Assembly: GCA_902806595.1 (NCBI GenBank) | Contig: CADCXC010000009.1 | Coordinates: 1,736,001 to 1,800,000 of the forward strand | Source of the DNA: Pyrenopolyporus hunteri | Taxonomy: Eukaryota > Ascomycota > Sordariomycetes > Xylariales > Hypoxylaceae | Direction: 5' to 3' | DNA length: 64,000 bases | In this document: positions 22,324 to 34,356 of the stretch, piece after piece | Position numbering within the stretch: position 1 is the stretch's first letter | Layout: each line of letters opens with the position of its first letter | Position numbers and translations under genes: made by a program | The notes under the pieces: generated by a model | The model's database searches: none | Told to the model about the DNA's origin: nothing | Seen by the model: only the letters and a program-made list of their open reading frames with translations

Positions 22324-23027
22324 GGTAGTCAATGGCTGTGTCGCGACATATGTTAGCAATGCGAAATTCGATTCGTAAAAGGTGAAAAGATAAAAATCTC
22401 GGCGGGATCCCGAGTGAGCCTCGATACGAGATTTGATTGGCTATCTTTAGGCCCACACCCCGCGGTACATACCCACATGCACTTACCAGGGGTGCGCAGA
22501 CACATATCAGCCACGTTCAGCTATCCTTCTAGCCATAATTAGCTCTAAATATTAAAGTACCTCAACCAACACCCTGAATGCGATTAGCCACAATATGACG
22601 AGTTCTCGAGTTAATTGCTATAAAATTTCAAATATAGATAGTTCTGGGGTTCTAAAGTTAATACACGAATTCTCTTGACGCTAGTATATCTTTGGGAACT
22701 AAAATGTTCTCTTTACATCCAGCTACGCTTTGTTGTTGCTGCCACAGCTACCCCAACTCTTATGGATATAAGCAAGAGCGCCACAAAGATAGCTTGGCGA
22801 CCATTAGTCTAATCGCCTAGGAGGACTTCTCTGCTCTTTACAAGGTAGGTACACCGTATATTGCATACGCCGAGGGTTATCTGTAGTATCGTCGGCGAGG
22901 TACCTACCTACCTACCTAGGTACCTACCTAGGTATTCTTGCAACTACAACCAAACCTCTATATTCTCTACTAACCCCGTCTACGAGGGCACAGCAACTAA
23001 TATCTAACTTCCTCCATACAGTCCACC
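22324..23027. promoter_or_regulatory. Divergent intergenic region, mS35 / Alg13
   Basis: About 700 bp between divergent starts. The most striking content is a dense TACC/GGTA cluster at about 22899-22935 containing two ACCTAGGT palindromes, roughly 100 bp upstream of the Alg13 start. No gene seen. Confidence 0.5.
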
Positions 23028-23904
23028 ATGTCCGCACCCGCACCACCACCACCACCCTCCGCCATCCCCCCCGACGCCTCCAAAGTAGCCTTCGTGACCG
23101 TCGGCGCCAGCGCGAGCTTCAAGGCGCTGATCGAGGAGGCGCTCTCCGCCCCGTTCCTCGCTCGGCTCGAGGCCCTCGGGTTCTCGCACCTAGTCGTCCA
23201 GTGCGGGCCCGACTACGACTGGTTCGTGTCGGCGAAGCGCTTCTCCTCTTCCTCCCCTTCTAAGTCAGGCCTGGCGGTCACCGGCTTCGCGTACGACCAG
23301 GATCTCCGCGAGTACATGCGTCTCGCGGCGCCGCGCGCCGCTCCGTTTGGCGGGCGCGGGCGCGAGCGTGGGTTGATTATTACTCATGCTGGTATGTATG
23401 TTCCTGGGGGGGTTGGGACGCACGTATTTGCCGACGCAACCCGTCTAGCTTTAAATCTCCCCCTTTTTCAAAGATAAGAAAAGCAAACATTCCCTGTTAT
23501 ATACTGACATTCCCCCTATCTAAGGCTCCGGGAGCATCCTCGAAGCTCTCGACTACGACGCGGCCATTATCGCCGTGCCGAACCCGGCTCTCATGGATAA
23601 CCACCAATCGGAGATCGCCGAGGAGATGGCGGATCAAGGGTTCCTCGTTCAGGGGAAAGTCGGGTATATCTTGTCTCTCCCCGTATCTCTTTTGGCTCTT
23701 GCGTAGTGCATTGCATGTTTTCATGTTAGCTATACTGACGAACTTTCCCGTTCGAATAGCTCGCTAGCCAGCATCCTCGACGAGGACTTGCTCAAGGCGC
23801 CCAAGAAGCGGTGGCCCCCGCCGCCGGATCAGGACTGTGTGTGGCAGGGCGGTCTCTGGGATATTGTTGGCGCCTTGATGCCAACGCCGAAGACGAAGGC
23901 GTAA
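23028..23904 (+). CDS. ALG13: UDP-GlcNAc transferase subunit Alg13
   Basis: Three exons: 23028-23391, 23525-23663 and 23760-23904, 215 aa. After a proline-rich start come VAFVTVGASASFKALIE (the GT28 N-terminal strand and loop), LVVQCGP and LIITHAG-GSGSILEAL (UDP-sugar site, joined across intron 1), then VPNPALMDNHQSEIAEE. This is the cytosolic catalytic half of the Alg13/Alg14 complex, which adds the second GlcNAc of the dolichol-linked N-glycan precursor on the ER. No membrane segment is present, as expected, since Alg14 anchors it. Introns are normal; intron 2 ends with TACTGACG before the AATAG acceptor. Confidence 0.94.
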
Positions 23905-24431
23905 AGGCCGATTCCTCTCGATCAACCCCCTAGATGTATTAGTTTACATTGGAGGGTGTGACTTCTGGATACCCCCAGGAGATTTCTACAGTCGATTGAT
24001 ATGTTTCGGCGTTTATAGATGAGTAACGAAAGATACCCCAATTGCGAACTTGTTTTTGTACCTAGATCGTTTCCAGAGTCTTTAGCTGGCATATATGAAT
24101 GGACCTTGATTCTACTTGCATAAAATGTCTCGTCTCCAGTTTGCGGTTATCTTCCGATGTCACGCCCATGATCAACTATTATTACTAACGTCGGTCATTG
24201 AGAGACTCGAGGTATAGCAGCTACGGGCCTTGATAGAAAACCACCCACAAGATTGGAGGGACATAATCTCTGTTCATACTATCTACTCGGTCCAACTTCT
24301 GTAAACCGCTCCTTAACAGCGCATTCATTCTCATCATCATGATCGTGGTCATCATAAGTATCTCGCGAAGCTCTTGTCCACCAATCCTACCGCTTTCTCT
24401 TCCGCCTCCATAATCTCCTTTTCTTCCTCTC
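23905..24431. other. Convergent intergenic region
   Basis: 3' flanks of Alg13 and Aip1. Only short frames; nothing supported. Confidence 0.6.
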
Positions 24432-26410
24432 TCATTGCAATCCCGCCACATTCCAAATCTTAATCGCGGCATCCCCTCCCGTACTCGCGACCTTGTTACC
24501 TCCATCGACCCAAGCGACGCCGTTCACACCGTCCTTGTGCGCGTTCAGCGCCTTGACCCTAGATCCGGGCTTCGCCAAGCTCCAGACGAACACATTCGTA
24601 TCGAGCGCGCCGCTGACGGCGTGCGTGCCCGCGTCGTTCCACGCAATACTCATAACGCGGCCCGTGTGCGCTGACCACCGGTCCGTCGCCAGTTCCAGAC
24701 CGGCCGATTTATATACATAGATCTTTCCCATTGTGTTGCCTGCAGCTAGGAGAGAGCCGTCCTTGGAGAAGGCCAATGTTGAGATCTGGACGGTCGAGTT
24801 CTTTGCCTCGTTCGTCTGCGTCAATTTGTTGCTCGCGTCCGCCTTGTACAGCCGTACTGCGTTGTTGCTCAGGCCCACTGCTACCAAGGGTCCCTGGGCA
24901 GCGATAGCGGTTGGCTGCGCTCCGGTGATGTCCAGTGTGCCTGCTAGTTGATCGTTGGCGTAGATTTCGACGCCGGTAGCAGTGGCCACATACACTCGTC
25001 CATCAGCCGATGCGACTCCTTTGGGCTGTGCGGACAGCTTTAGAGACTCGCCGGCGAAAGTGTTGGCAGATTCGTCGACTATGCGAAGGGTGTCGTCCCA
25101 TCCGACGCTATATGCCCTTCCGGTACTGGATGCAAACTCGGTTACCTGGTTCGTGTGGCTCTGCCCGTCTACGACTGTGGCCACTCCAGAACCAACATCC
25201 CAGTTGCATACCCGGCCATCAAAGCTTCCGGTCCATAGGGTTTGACCTTTTCCATCCGACCCTACTCCTAGAGCTGTAACACTTTTGTTGTGGCCCTGGA
25301 CGACTTTGATGGGCTTCGGATTCCCCTCTACGAGGTAGTTCAAGTCTCCGCCAAGACTGAGACTGATAATTAGGCCATCGCTGCGCCCGTGTGGCCATAC
25401 CACGCCGACTTGCTGATCTGGAACGCTGACACCAGTATCCCCTCCAAATCTCCACGTCTGCGTGACTTTGCCCGCCTCAACATCCCAAATTTTGACTGTC
25501 TGATCAGCGCTGGCCGTGACGAACTTCTTCGAATCACTTGCCCAGCTGACGGCGAAAATGCTGCCGGTATGCTCGTTCTCGCCAAAGGACCTGGTAGGTT
25601 CCCCAGTCTTTCCGTCATATAGTTGAATCCGCTTGTCTGCGCCCACGGTAACAAGGGTATTTCCGTCCGGCGAGAAGGCAGTAGCCATCACAAATCCTTT
25701 ATGAAGGCCGGCGGCTTTGGAGTTGAACTTGAATGGGGCGCCGTGTAAGAAGCACATAGTCATGTCATCGCTCACTGTAGCAGCTCGAAGCGGCCGCATT
25801 TGTCTAATGGCAACGGCGTTGATGACCTTGGAGTGCCCCGATACCTCGCCTACGCTATTACCGCTGTCGGCCGTGATGCAATGTCCAAACCGCTCACGCC
25901 CATCGCCCACGGCGATTATGCGTTGCGAGTCGCCGTCCCACGCTATATCGTTGATACGGCCGGATATGATATGATATTCTCCTAGAGTGGAACGCGACGT
26001 TAGTCGGGCGTCTAGGTAAATTACCGGTATCCTCCTCGGCCTAGCAACTGGTACCTTTAGTATTCACAGCCTCTGTCGCATCCCATATCCGAACCGTGCC
26101 CGACACGTCTCCACTGGCAATGTAGAATCCGCTTGGTGAGAATTTGGCGACTGTCGTTTGAGCAGTGTGGCCGGTATATTGTTTGCTATTCGAAGGATCG
26201 TCGATGGATCGAACGAAGATTGACTTCCCAGACTGGTAAAAGGTTAGATCTAGTCATTATTCGTTATTCATCATCTAATTGCTAGCTCGGCCCCTGGATA
26301 CCTACTGCATAAGCTATTCTTTCCCCTTTAGCATCGGTCGACAGCTGTGTAGGCTGCCCTCGGGCTGTCACAGAAGAAGCCGCGAGGATCTTTTCGATCG
26401 TTATCGACAT
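24432..26410 (-). CDS. AIP1: Actin-interacting protein 1 (WD-repeat)
   Basis: Three exons: 26410-26306, 26232-26055 and 25981-24432, 610 aa, the usual length. It begins MSITIEKILAASSV, with RGQPTQLS soon after, and shows many WD repeats, for example GTVRIWDAT, QTVKIWDVE, GRVCNWDVG, NVFVWSLA and AAIKIWNVA, consistent with the two seven-bladed propellers of Aip1. Aip1 acts with cofilin to disassemble actin filaments in cortical patches. Phase is kept at both junctions (A-SGKSIF and TK-GEYHI). Another actin regulator, fimbrin, lies 25 kb away but is not physically linked. Confidence 0.95.
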
Positions 26411-27120
26411 TCCGGCGCCTAATAGTATAGCCTCGTATATAACCTTCTAGACAAGTAGGCTGATCTGAACCTGACCTTTCGTGAAAGTGCTTAGGAACTA
26501 GAAAATAAAGTTAATTCTTTGAAGCTTTACCTAATGTAAGGAGCTTTATATAGGGAGCTTGAGACCGCATTTGTTTATGGAGGGGTAGTTGACCTTGTAC
26601 CTAAAATGTTGCGGGGCAGTCCCACACTCCAATCTACCTCCCTACCTCCCTACCTGCATAGGAATATATGGATACCGCTTGCCAAGACTTATGCGCATGA
26701 CAAGGATTTGGTTGTGGCTGAAACGCCACGCGTGGTGGTTCAGGTACTGTAGGTAGCTCTGGGCTTCGATACTTCTCTATATAACCTTCATAGAGCTGCG
26801 CACAAGGGTATATTTACCAGGCCTCAATTATAGGACAATTCGTCCACTGATACGTTACTAAACGCTCTAGCAAACATCTCGAGTACCAATACATATTAGG
26901 GTACTATCTTGGTCATGGCCTCTCATGGCTTCGTCATCCATAACGGCGTAACTCTCATCCGCACTGATGCAGTGTGATTGCCAATCGACTATGACTTGAG
27001 ATAGAGCCTCCCGGCTCTCAAGAAGTATTAGCAGAATCTTAGAAAAGCATCAAATGTCAAGTTGATATCTCAAGTAGTCCGGTCCGGGTCCGGGTCCGGG
27101 TCCAGGCTATTGTGCAGTCT
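26411..27120. other. Intergenic, Aip1 promoter side
   Basis: Lies between two minus-strand genes. Contains CTACC(TCC) repeats at about 26634-26656 and, just after the stop of the CCHC gene, a (TCCGGG)4 run at about 27078-27103. No gene seen. Confidence 0.6.
27078..27103. repeat. Hexanucleotide repeat (TCCGGG)4
   Basis: Four copies of a 6-bp GC-rich unit within about 20-40 bp of the stop codon of the CCHC gene, thus probably in its 3' untranslated region. Confidence 0.75.
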
Positions 27121-28915
27121 TTACCAACCGTCATCGCCACCCCAGCCATTGCTACCGGCCGGAGCATACGCATTCTTGCCTCCATTGTTGCCGTTATTGC
27201 CGTTGTTAGTGTTAGCCGCGAAGCCGAAATCGTCGGCCGGAGGAGACTCCATCTTGCATCGAACTTGAGTGTGGCCCATCTTCCCGCACTTGCTGCACTT
27301 GACGCGACTGTCTTTAGGGGTGTTAGTTCGGCATGCCGTTCCAACACGTATCTAGACACTTCGACGGTTACTTACAGTCGCGGGGCTTCGGACACTCCTT
27401 GGATACGTGTCCGAACTCGTCACAGTTGCGGCACTGAATCTTCTTCGGGTTCGGGCAATCTCGGGAGTTATGGCCTTCTTCGCCGCAGTTAAAGCATGCA
27501 CGGCTTTGGCCGCCGCCAGCCTGAGGGCAATCCTTGGCGAAGTGGCCAGCTGCGATATTCAGTTAGTCGTAGGTACTCATAATCAGTTGTGGATGGCTGA
27601 CTTACTCTGACCACACTTACGACATTCAACGTCCTCTCCCGCACGGCGGGGTTCCGGGCCTATAGAATCGTCAATGGCGAACTTTACACTAACAAGGCGT
27701 GTTGCTTACAGTCTGCGGCCTTATGACCACCTTGGCTACAATCAAGCACGTAGTTAGTGGCGGGAATTTAGCAGAAGTTTATCAGTTAGGTATACACATA
27801 CCCACAGTTTCGGCAAGCGTACTTGTCCTTGCGTGGCTCGGGGCCTTGCTCCTGTTAGCAGACTATAAAACCGAGAAGGGCCTGAGTCGAACTTACAGTC
27901 GCGGATGCGATGACCAGGCTGACCGCAGTTGAAGCACATGATGACGACGCGCTCTTTCTCCACTTTGTCCTGAGGGCATCGCTTCGAGATGTGGCCAATC
28001 TGATCACAGTTGGTGCACTTGGGTAAACCGCGCTCGACGGTTTCGCCAGCGTCCTTGAGGCGCTCCAGGTTCTCCTCGGTAGACTGAGGCCACTGCTGGG
28101 TCTCTCGGGGGCGGAGGGGCTTATTGCTCCAGCGATAATGGACGCGGTACTTCTTGTCGAGGTTACCGTTAAGATCCATGTGGGTGTGCGTCGAGAGAAG
28201 GGAGGGGTTCGCGAGGGCGATCAAGTACAGCTCAATCTCCTGAGAGCGGAATGCCTCCTCGAGGTTGGCGTAGGAGATGTCTGGGGTAGCATTGACGTAC
28301 TCCTGGACGCCCTCCTTGGCAAGGTCCATATCCTTCCTCTTGGCTCCTTCAACGATCTTCACCCAGGCGTGCTCGGCGGAGACCTGGCGGACTTGCGAAC
28401 GATCAATCTTGCGCGGGTTCTTGCATGCGGCGGCCATGTGCCCTATTAGAAGTCGTATGGTTAAGTGTCTATGAATCCCAAAGCCTTGATTAAGTCTCTC
28501 TCTTACCTTCCTCCTGGCAATTTTTGCAAACCATGGGGGGCTTGTCCGGACAATCCTTGACCAAATGGCCCTGCTTCTTGCAGTATCGGCACTCTCCAGT
28601 AAACTCCTGGGGAGGAGCGGTGGGGCAGTCACGGATGAGATGGCCCTCCTCATTGCAGTGACGACACTTCATAACGCGAGGGTTGGGGCATTCAGCCTTG
28701 TTGTGACTTGGGAATAGGGTTAGCTAAGCTCATATCTGATATGATTAGCTGACTTACCCGACTTGGCCACAGTTGAAGCAGGCTCGGTCGCCTCCGCCGC
28801 CCTGACGGCCGGAAGTGTTCCACTCGTCGGCGCTGGCGCCGTTGTCGTTCCAGCCATGGCTGTTCTTGCCATTGCTCTCCGCAGTAGCGGACTGGTTGCC
28901 GTTCCAATCAGACAT
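27121..28915 (-). CDS. CCHC zinc-knuckle nucleic-acid-binding protein, 11 knuckles
   Basis: Eight exons: 28915-28758, 28706-28507, 28442-27897, 27844-27802, 27735-27710, 27659-27606, 27549-27376 and 27311-27121, 463 aa. I count eleven CX2CX4HX4C knuckles: four near the N-terminus (CFNCGQVGHNKAEC, CRHCNEEGHLIRDC, CRYCKKQGHLVKDC, CKNCQEEGHMAAAC), a knuckle-free segment of about 130 aa, then seven more ending CSKCGKMGHTQVRC. The tail is Asn/Gly-rich. Such proteins (Gis2/Byr3/CNBP-like, but larger) bind single-stranded nucleic acid, often mRNA. The N-terminal 40 residues are Asn/Ser/Gly-rich. For intron 3 the acceptor is CAAG just before GCCCC; the nearer AACAG would give a stop. The frame holds through all seven introns. 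The specific role is not known. Confidence 0.9.
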
Positions 28916-31799
28916 GCTGACTACTTCAGGGTATTCCTGACTACTTTGTTAGCGCGACCCTAAACCGTATGATAACGGTCAAGAATGTATGAAAGCCGGA
29001 TGAGCGGTATATGGAATACGAAATAAGACGGAATACTGTTGAAGCCAACGGTTAGGCTCACCGAAGTTCTTGGATACCGGCGATAGTACTTAGGTGGTGG
29101 GATATGGTGCGATGAGAGTGTGACTGAGAAGGGGGCAGGATTGAACCGGGCGGATGAAGAGGGAAGAGGATCGCTTTGACTCTCGCAGCCTTTACCGAAG
29201 TATGGCTTGTCTAGCGGATATTGCCTCTTACGAGGTATAAGAGTAGACATGTGATAGGGTAATGGGGAGAAGGTAGAGCGTAAAGGTGTGGGAGGGCAGT
29301 AGTGAGGCGCGACACGCGCGCAATACAATTCAGAGAAAACAGGAAGAAATGAATTATATCGCCGAATAGAAGACGCCGCGACTTACCTAACGCTGAAACA
29401 CCAGAATGGGCTAGATGACCTGAATCGGATCAGGGTAAGTTGGATTCAATAAGAGAGTCCTGTTTGTGAAAGCTTGAGGGTGTTTGGTAGGTTCCTATAG
29501 GAGCCGACGATGTCAGTGTTGTCTAGTCTTCTTTCAAAAGAGATGATGTCGGACGTCGGGGGAATATGAAGCAGAGGAAAGAGTATGGGGTGCGTTACCG
29601 AGAAAATAGAGGTTGGGTTGAGGACTGGCCAATGTTGAAGAGGGAGGAGGAAAGAAATAGATGTGGGAAGTGGGGAGGAAGGGTATGGGGCCTCTCGTAG
29701 AGATTAATACCTATGTGGCAGTCAAGGTGCCTGATCTAACGTAGGTGCTTAAGTGATTAGGGTAAGGTCAAGATCGTAGGAAGCCGCCTTGCTGTATAAG
29801 TCTACCTGGGCAGGCAGGCGGGTAGGCAGGTAGGCAAGTAGGCAGGTAGGCAGGTAGGTGGGTGGTATAGAGGGGGCAGTTACGATAGGTACTAGGTGAT
29901 ACTCCAGTTCGAGCCGGCTCCTGTTATAAGTGCCTAGTGTCTCAACGGAGACAACAAACTCTTCCAGTCACCCAGACGATTTCGTAAATCTCTACTGATG
30001 GTTTGTTATTGTTTGCTGCAAAGAATTAGGCACTCGCATCATACCCTTGGGAATATGCGTAACATACCCCTCAGAGTTTTGGAATTTTGGAATGGGTCTG
30101 GTGGGCTGGAGGGCTAGGGGATAGGAGCACAGGCAGAGTCTAGGAGATGGACTGGACGGTTACTCCAGCCTTCTACATCTGAAGGCAGAAATCAGTTCAG
30201 GGCCAGCAGGCAGTCCTAATGCTAGTGCTTCCTAGCCGATCTTTATGTTCTGCTTTTGACAGTCACCTATTTACTAAGGTGCGTGAGCTCCAGTTCATGC
30301 CAGGTGCTGCCATGTGTATTTAGGGGGCAGCATGCGTCCCAAGTTGATATGGCTGATATGAGCCGATCCCTTTGCCTTCTTTCCTCTCTACATTTAGCTA
30401 TTAACCTCACCAAACATTATTCCTTTCAGAATAACATGCTAACCAGTTCAACCTATGCTCTTGGTGAAATTCTACGGTTCGTTGACCTATATACTAGGGA
30501 GTATCTAAGCTCTTTCAAATATCTCTAACGTGATTAATAAGAGGAGACATAGGCACCGTTGACACATTTAGCCAGGCTTTGTGGCAGGTCTATATTGTCA
30601 GAATTCAATTCTCTAATTTCTAGGGCTGGGTAGTGTACGTCGAGTTTCGTGTGCTGATATATGAGATGACCTTCACTCTCGTCCCCTGTGTATGAGTGTA
30701 TAGGTTTGCAGTTGAGATAGGCTAACGGTAAAAGTAACCCTCCATGAGAGGTGACTTGCAGATGCTCTAAATTCAATATATAAGTTGAAAAGCCGAGAGG
30801 CCATACCCATGTAATCAAAAGAGACTCTAGAAAGTTCACTCGGTATGAAGATACACCTAGGCAGTTATATGATATTTCTATTTTCTGAAGATAATTACTT
30901 GCGGAAGTCCTGGCTTGATGTATAGTCATTTAAGATACACGAGATTGAAGTTGATAGCGATTCGCTCCCTAGGTTGTCCGGGCCTATGACACTTGCTGAG
31001 AAAGGCCGGGCGGGAACCCCTCGAAGCCATCACTAAGTTTCGAATAGAGAAATCATCTATAGCTTAAGGATTTATATACTCCCAAGTCGCGGCGGGGATT
31101 ACGGCATGCGAAAACGTCAGGGGGTTAAGGAGGGTTAGCGTTCTACATATAACATCAGCAACTACTTGCGTAAAAACATACAATATCTCGCAACACAATG
31201 TAGTTGATGTCTATTTATACTAAATGGATGGTTTACATGAGAGGCGGTAAAGAGAGCCTCTCCTAGCCTTCTAGCGGTGACCTGGACTGACCCGGCCTCT
31301 GACTCCGCCGAGGGTAACGAGGGCAAGGAGTATTGCGACAATATCCTACGTCTTAGCCTAGATTTATTGATTGATTTAGAAAAGTATCAACCAAGGTATT
31401 ATCATAACCTATTTGATTAACGTCCCTAACATTAACCCGTACCTAGGTACTGACACAATCGTAAAGCCATATTGGGATGTCGCCTTTGGCGATAAACTAG
31501 TTTGAATAGGGGGTCTGGGGCTTGAGTACATGGGCCTGGTCTACGCGCATCGCCCGGACAGACTGACGCCGATAGAGGAAATGGTGTGCGCGTCTAACCA
31601 TTGATTGATAACGAGGAAGGGGCTGCATTGGGGCACATCAGCCTGGGAAGCCGACGGAACTGCATAGGCATGGTGCTATGCCTACAAACTGGGCCTCGTA
31701 GGACGTGTTATGGATGTCGCTTTATAATTAGCTAGATTGCGAGAAGGTAGATGGCGAATTTGCGCATTTGTACCGAGAGATCGGGCTTGGATTGGTGAT
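28916..31799. other. Gene-poor region upstream of the CCHC gene
   Basis: The first 700 bp is the promoter/leader of the CCHC gene. A degenerate GGCA/GGTA tetranucleotide array occupies 29808-29866. A 131-codon open frame (30534-30929, -) has a leucine-rich look but no recognisable family and no intron-supported extension. Nothing else supported. Confidence 0.55.
29808..29866. repeat. Degenerate (GGCA/GGTA)n tetranucleotide array
   Basis: About fourteen tandem tetranucleotides alternating GGCA and GGTA with few interruptions. The GGTA units match the half-site of the dispersed ACCTAGGT palindrome. Confidence 0.8.
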
Positions 31800-32508
31800 T
31801 CACTGGCCGATGAAATCGGGAATTACTTCTGGGATGTACTGGAACCGAATCCCTTTTGATTCAAGACTCGCCCGGAAATCAATAGAATCGGCCTTCGGGT
31901 CATGGAAGCGAACAAACATGGAGGAATAGGAGGGCGTTATCGAGCGGGTGGGAAAGCTAGAGCCGATCGCGAACTGACTTCGCATCAAGCAAAGTCGGCT
32001 GGCCCTGGGATAGATGTTGAGGAACCAGAATGTGGGCTCAGCTATTACCGACGCAAGTAGTGCTAAGCAATTGTATGAGAATATGTAGGCGCTCGGAACC
32101 GCGGATAGGCTATCGCTGCCTAGACGTCGTAGCCGAGACTGACGAGATGCCGTGCAATAAAGGGCAGGCTCCCGGTCGCTGAGAGATACTAGACGGGCAG
32201 TCTAAGCCGCTAGTTGTTCGGTATAATAGGTCGAAGGAGGAAAAAAAAAATAGGATATACCGACCTATACGAAATCAACCGGCCTACTCTTTGCTTACAC
32301 TGATCTCCAATTGTTCAAGATAGACGGGATGTCGAAAAAGCTATCTTCGATGGCTCGACCGAGTGGCCGAATATCAATATTCATTAAGAAGCAAACGTAG
32401 AAAGCCTCCGATATACTCGGTGCCAGTCCGGGGAAAGCAACCAATGTAAATGCCCATTCCCCAACGGAAAAGAACCGCACCGATACCTCCCGTTGACCAA
32501 TACTCTAT
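31800..32508 (-). pseudogene. Possible membrane-protein gene fragment or relic
   Basis: Two open segments can be joined in frame: one open from about 32508 down to 32299 and one 32178-31800. The donor is GTAAGC (32298) and the acceptor CTCTCAG (32179), phase 2. The joined frame carries two hydrophobic stretches (FTLVAFPGLAP...AFYVCFLM and AYIFSYNCLALLASVIAEPTFWFL) and ends VIPDFIGQ. There is no good ATG: the frame opens after a TAG, and a second frame (32374-32565) over the same DNA is also open and hydrophobic. I do not recognise the protein. It may be a decayed gene, a missing-exon gene or chance. Confidence 0.2.
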
Positions 32509-32701
32509 ACAACCAACTACACCAATATGATGATTCGCCGTCCCGTACACCGCGATGGCGACCATGAGAATCCCATGAGAATCCCTTCAAAACCGTCAAG
32601 TTAACCTAAATGCTCCTCTCTAAAACTCCATTATCCTGCGCGGGAATGCCATCCCATTCATTACCGTCGTCCCTCAATATTAATGATAATAGTAATAGAT
32701 T

Positions 32702-33217
32702 TCAATTTGGGGGTAAGATCGCCCTCGGGGGTAGCTCTGGAAGGTTAGACGTCGAAGCCGGCGCTGTAGGTTCGGTCCGAGTCGCTCCCTGTTGTAATTC
32801 TTCGTACGTTGGCGGTCGACTAGCGCCAGCCCCATCCGCGGTTACGATGCCCGGTGGTGGTTGTAAGGGAGATAATTCCACGTCCTCCGTGTTATCGGGG
32901 CGCTTGTGGGCGGGTGTATAAGCTGGTGGTGCCTCGCCTAGCTCGTTCAGACCTTCCTCCCTGCTATCAAAGCCCGAGCCTAGTCCGCGCCTTGCTCGCC
33001 GCTCGTTGGGGGCCCTCGGCCTCGACCGATTGCCCATGGCCTCTATGTCTCGTTCTAGGGCGTTAGTGCCGTATAGCATGCGCAGCTTCTTCCGTCGGCG
33101 GTATCGATAACACAAAAGCAGTGTCCCGGCACCGATGAATATAACGATCGGAACGAGTACCCACGAGAATGGGTATGTTGCGAAGATGTTGCCCGAGTCA
33201 TCGTCCTCTTGCGCCAT
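32702..33217 (-). CDS. Single-pass membrane protein with two PPxY motifs
   Basis: One exon, 171 aa. A short acidic N-terminus (MAQEDDDSGN) precedes one transmembrane segment at about residues 17-37 (FSWVLVPIVIFIGAGTLLLC), followed by a basic stop-transfer patch (YRYRRRKKLR). The rest is disordered and cytosolic by the positive-inside rule. It contains PPAY and PPTY, two PY motifs of the kind bound by WW domains of Rsp5/Nedd4 ubiquitin ligases. The layout resembles yeast Rcr1/Rcr2 and other Rsp5 adaptors, but I see no clear sequence identity, so the role is inference. The ATG at 33217 is the only one near the membrane segment. Confidence 0.75.
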   Translation of the reverse strand: MAQEDDDSGNIFATYPFSWVLVPIVIFIGAGTLLLCYRYRRRKKLRMLYGTNALERDIEAMGNRSRPRAPNERRARRGLGSGFDSREEGLNELGEAPPAYTPAHKRPDNTEDVELSPLQPPPGIVTADGAGASRPPTYEELQQGATRTEPTAPASTSNLPELPPRAILPPN

Positions 33218-34356
33218 CCTGCAGTTTTGAGTGGCGCCGTCGCGTGACTTGAACCGAGGGCCGCTTTACCTGGTCGTTCGAAACAATTGCGGTGCAAACT
33301 GGGCCGGGCGAAGGCGAGGTAAGTAGGAGGTTTGGGGGCAACGCTTCAGTACTCGGTTGATATCGACAGGGCGTCCGTGTCTCTGTGTGCGTTGTGTCTG
33401 TCTGTGTCTGTCTGTGTGTGTCAGGTGCGACGTAGGAAGCGGAGTTTCTCTGTGGCACTGAGCGGTAATGGAGGGTAGCGATTTCATCTAAAATCCATCG
33501 GGTTGCGTAGTATTGTGTGGTATTGTCCTTGCAACGTTATTGCTTGCAAATGCATCACATGGGAGAGGATCTGCAAAGGGGCTCGCAGTAGCATCGACGG
33601 CAGCTTGAATGCATTCGACGGGTGTAAGATGGAGCGAATACAACGTGCGCTGCGTGGTTCGGCGAACAACGCTACCTCGCTGCATGTACATGTGTATGTG
33701 TGTATTAATGGCGTGCGCGAGGGGCTGGAAAAGAGTGTCCCTCTCGACCCTAGCATACAGCAACCAAGTTCCGTCAGAGGACGTTACGATCGATTCCCAC
33801 GAGCGAACGGCGGAAAATGAGGATTTGAATATTCTAGCCGGTAAGTTCGGAAGATTAAGCTGACGGCCAATTTTAGTACATGTATGTTGTAGAACCCCTC
33901 GAGGCTTTGTCACTACACTACGTAAACGTCGTAAACGTCGAGCTAGAATCTGCGCTAATCCCTCGCTGCCCCGCATACGGCAGCTCTAGCTTACTACTAC
34001 GTACCTACCTACCTGTATTGTACCGCTAATGTCTCTCTGTGGGTCTAGGGAATTCATATTTCATCTACTGAATGTTCTCTCGGGTTCCTAGCGGAATCAT
34101 AGCCAATTTGTACCTTACACATACGTCTTCCCAAATCCGTCACCACCATCCCTTTCACAAGGTAGTAGTGGACGAACGTAGCTGCGTAGATACCTAAAAA
34201 CGATACCTAAAAACGATACATTTCGGAAAGATACCCCTGTCAGCAATTAATAATCAGACCGGTTCTTCCAAAGCTTTATTAAGATACCGTAGGACGAGGA
34301 ATCGACGGAGAAACGCCACTCGGAAATTTAGAAGGTCGAGAGAGAATAGGTATACC
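33218..34356. promoter_or_regulatory. Divergent intergenic region, PPxY protein / Tfb5
   Basis: Holds a GTCTGTCTGTGT microsatellite (about 33396-33422), a TACCTACCTACC run (about 34002-34013) and a duplicated GATACCTAAAAAC (about 34189-34216). The 162-codon minus frame at 33488-33976 has no recognisable features and is probably chance. Confidence 0.5.

Noticed and set aside
30534..30929. 131-codon minus-strand frame with leucine-rich look
   Set aside because: Could hint at an LRR/F-box relic, but no motif is firm and no further exons are found.
33488..33976. 162-codon minus-strand frame between the PPxY gene and Tfb5
   Set aside because: No recognisable domain, odd composition, and overlaps a promoter region; no splice-supported extension.
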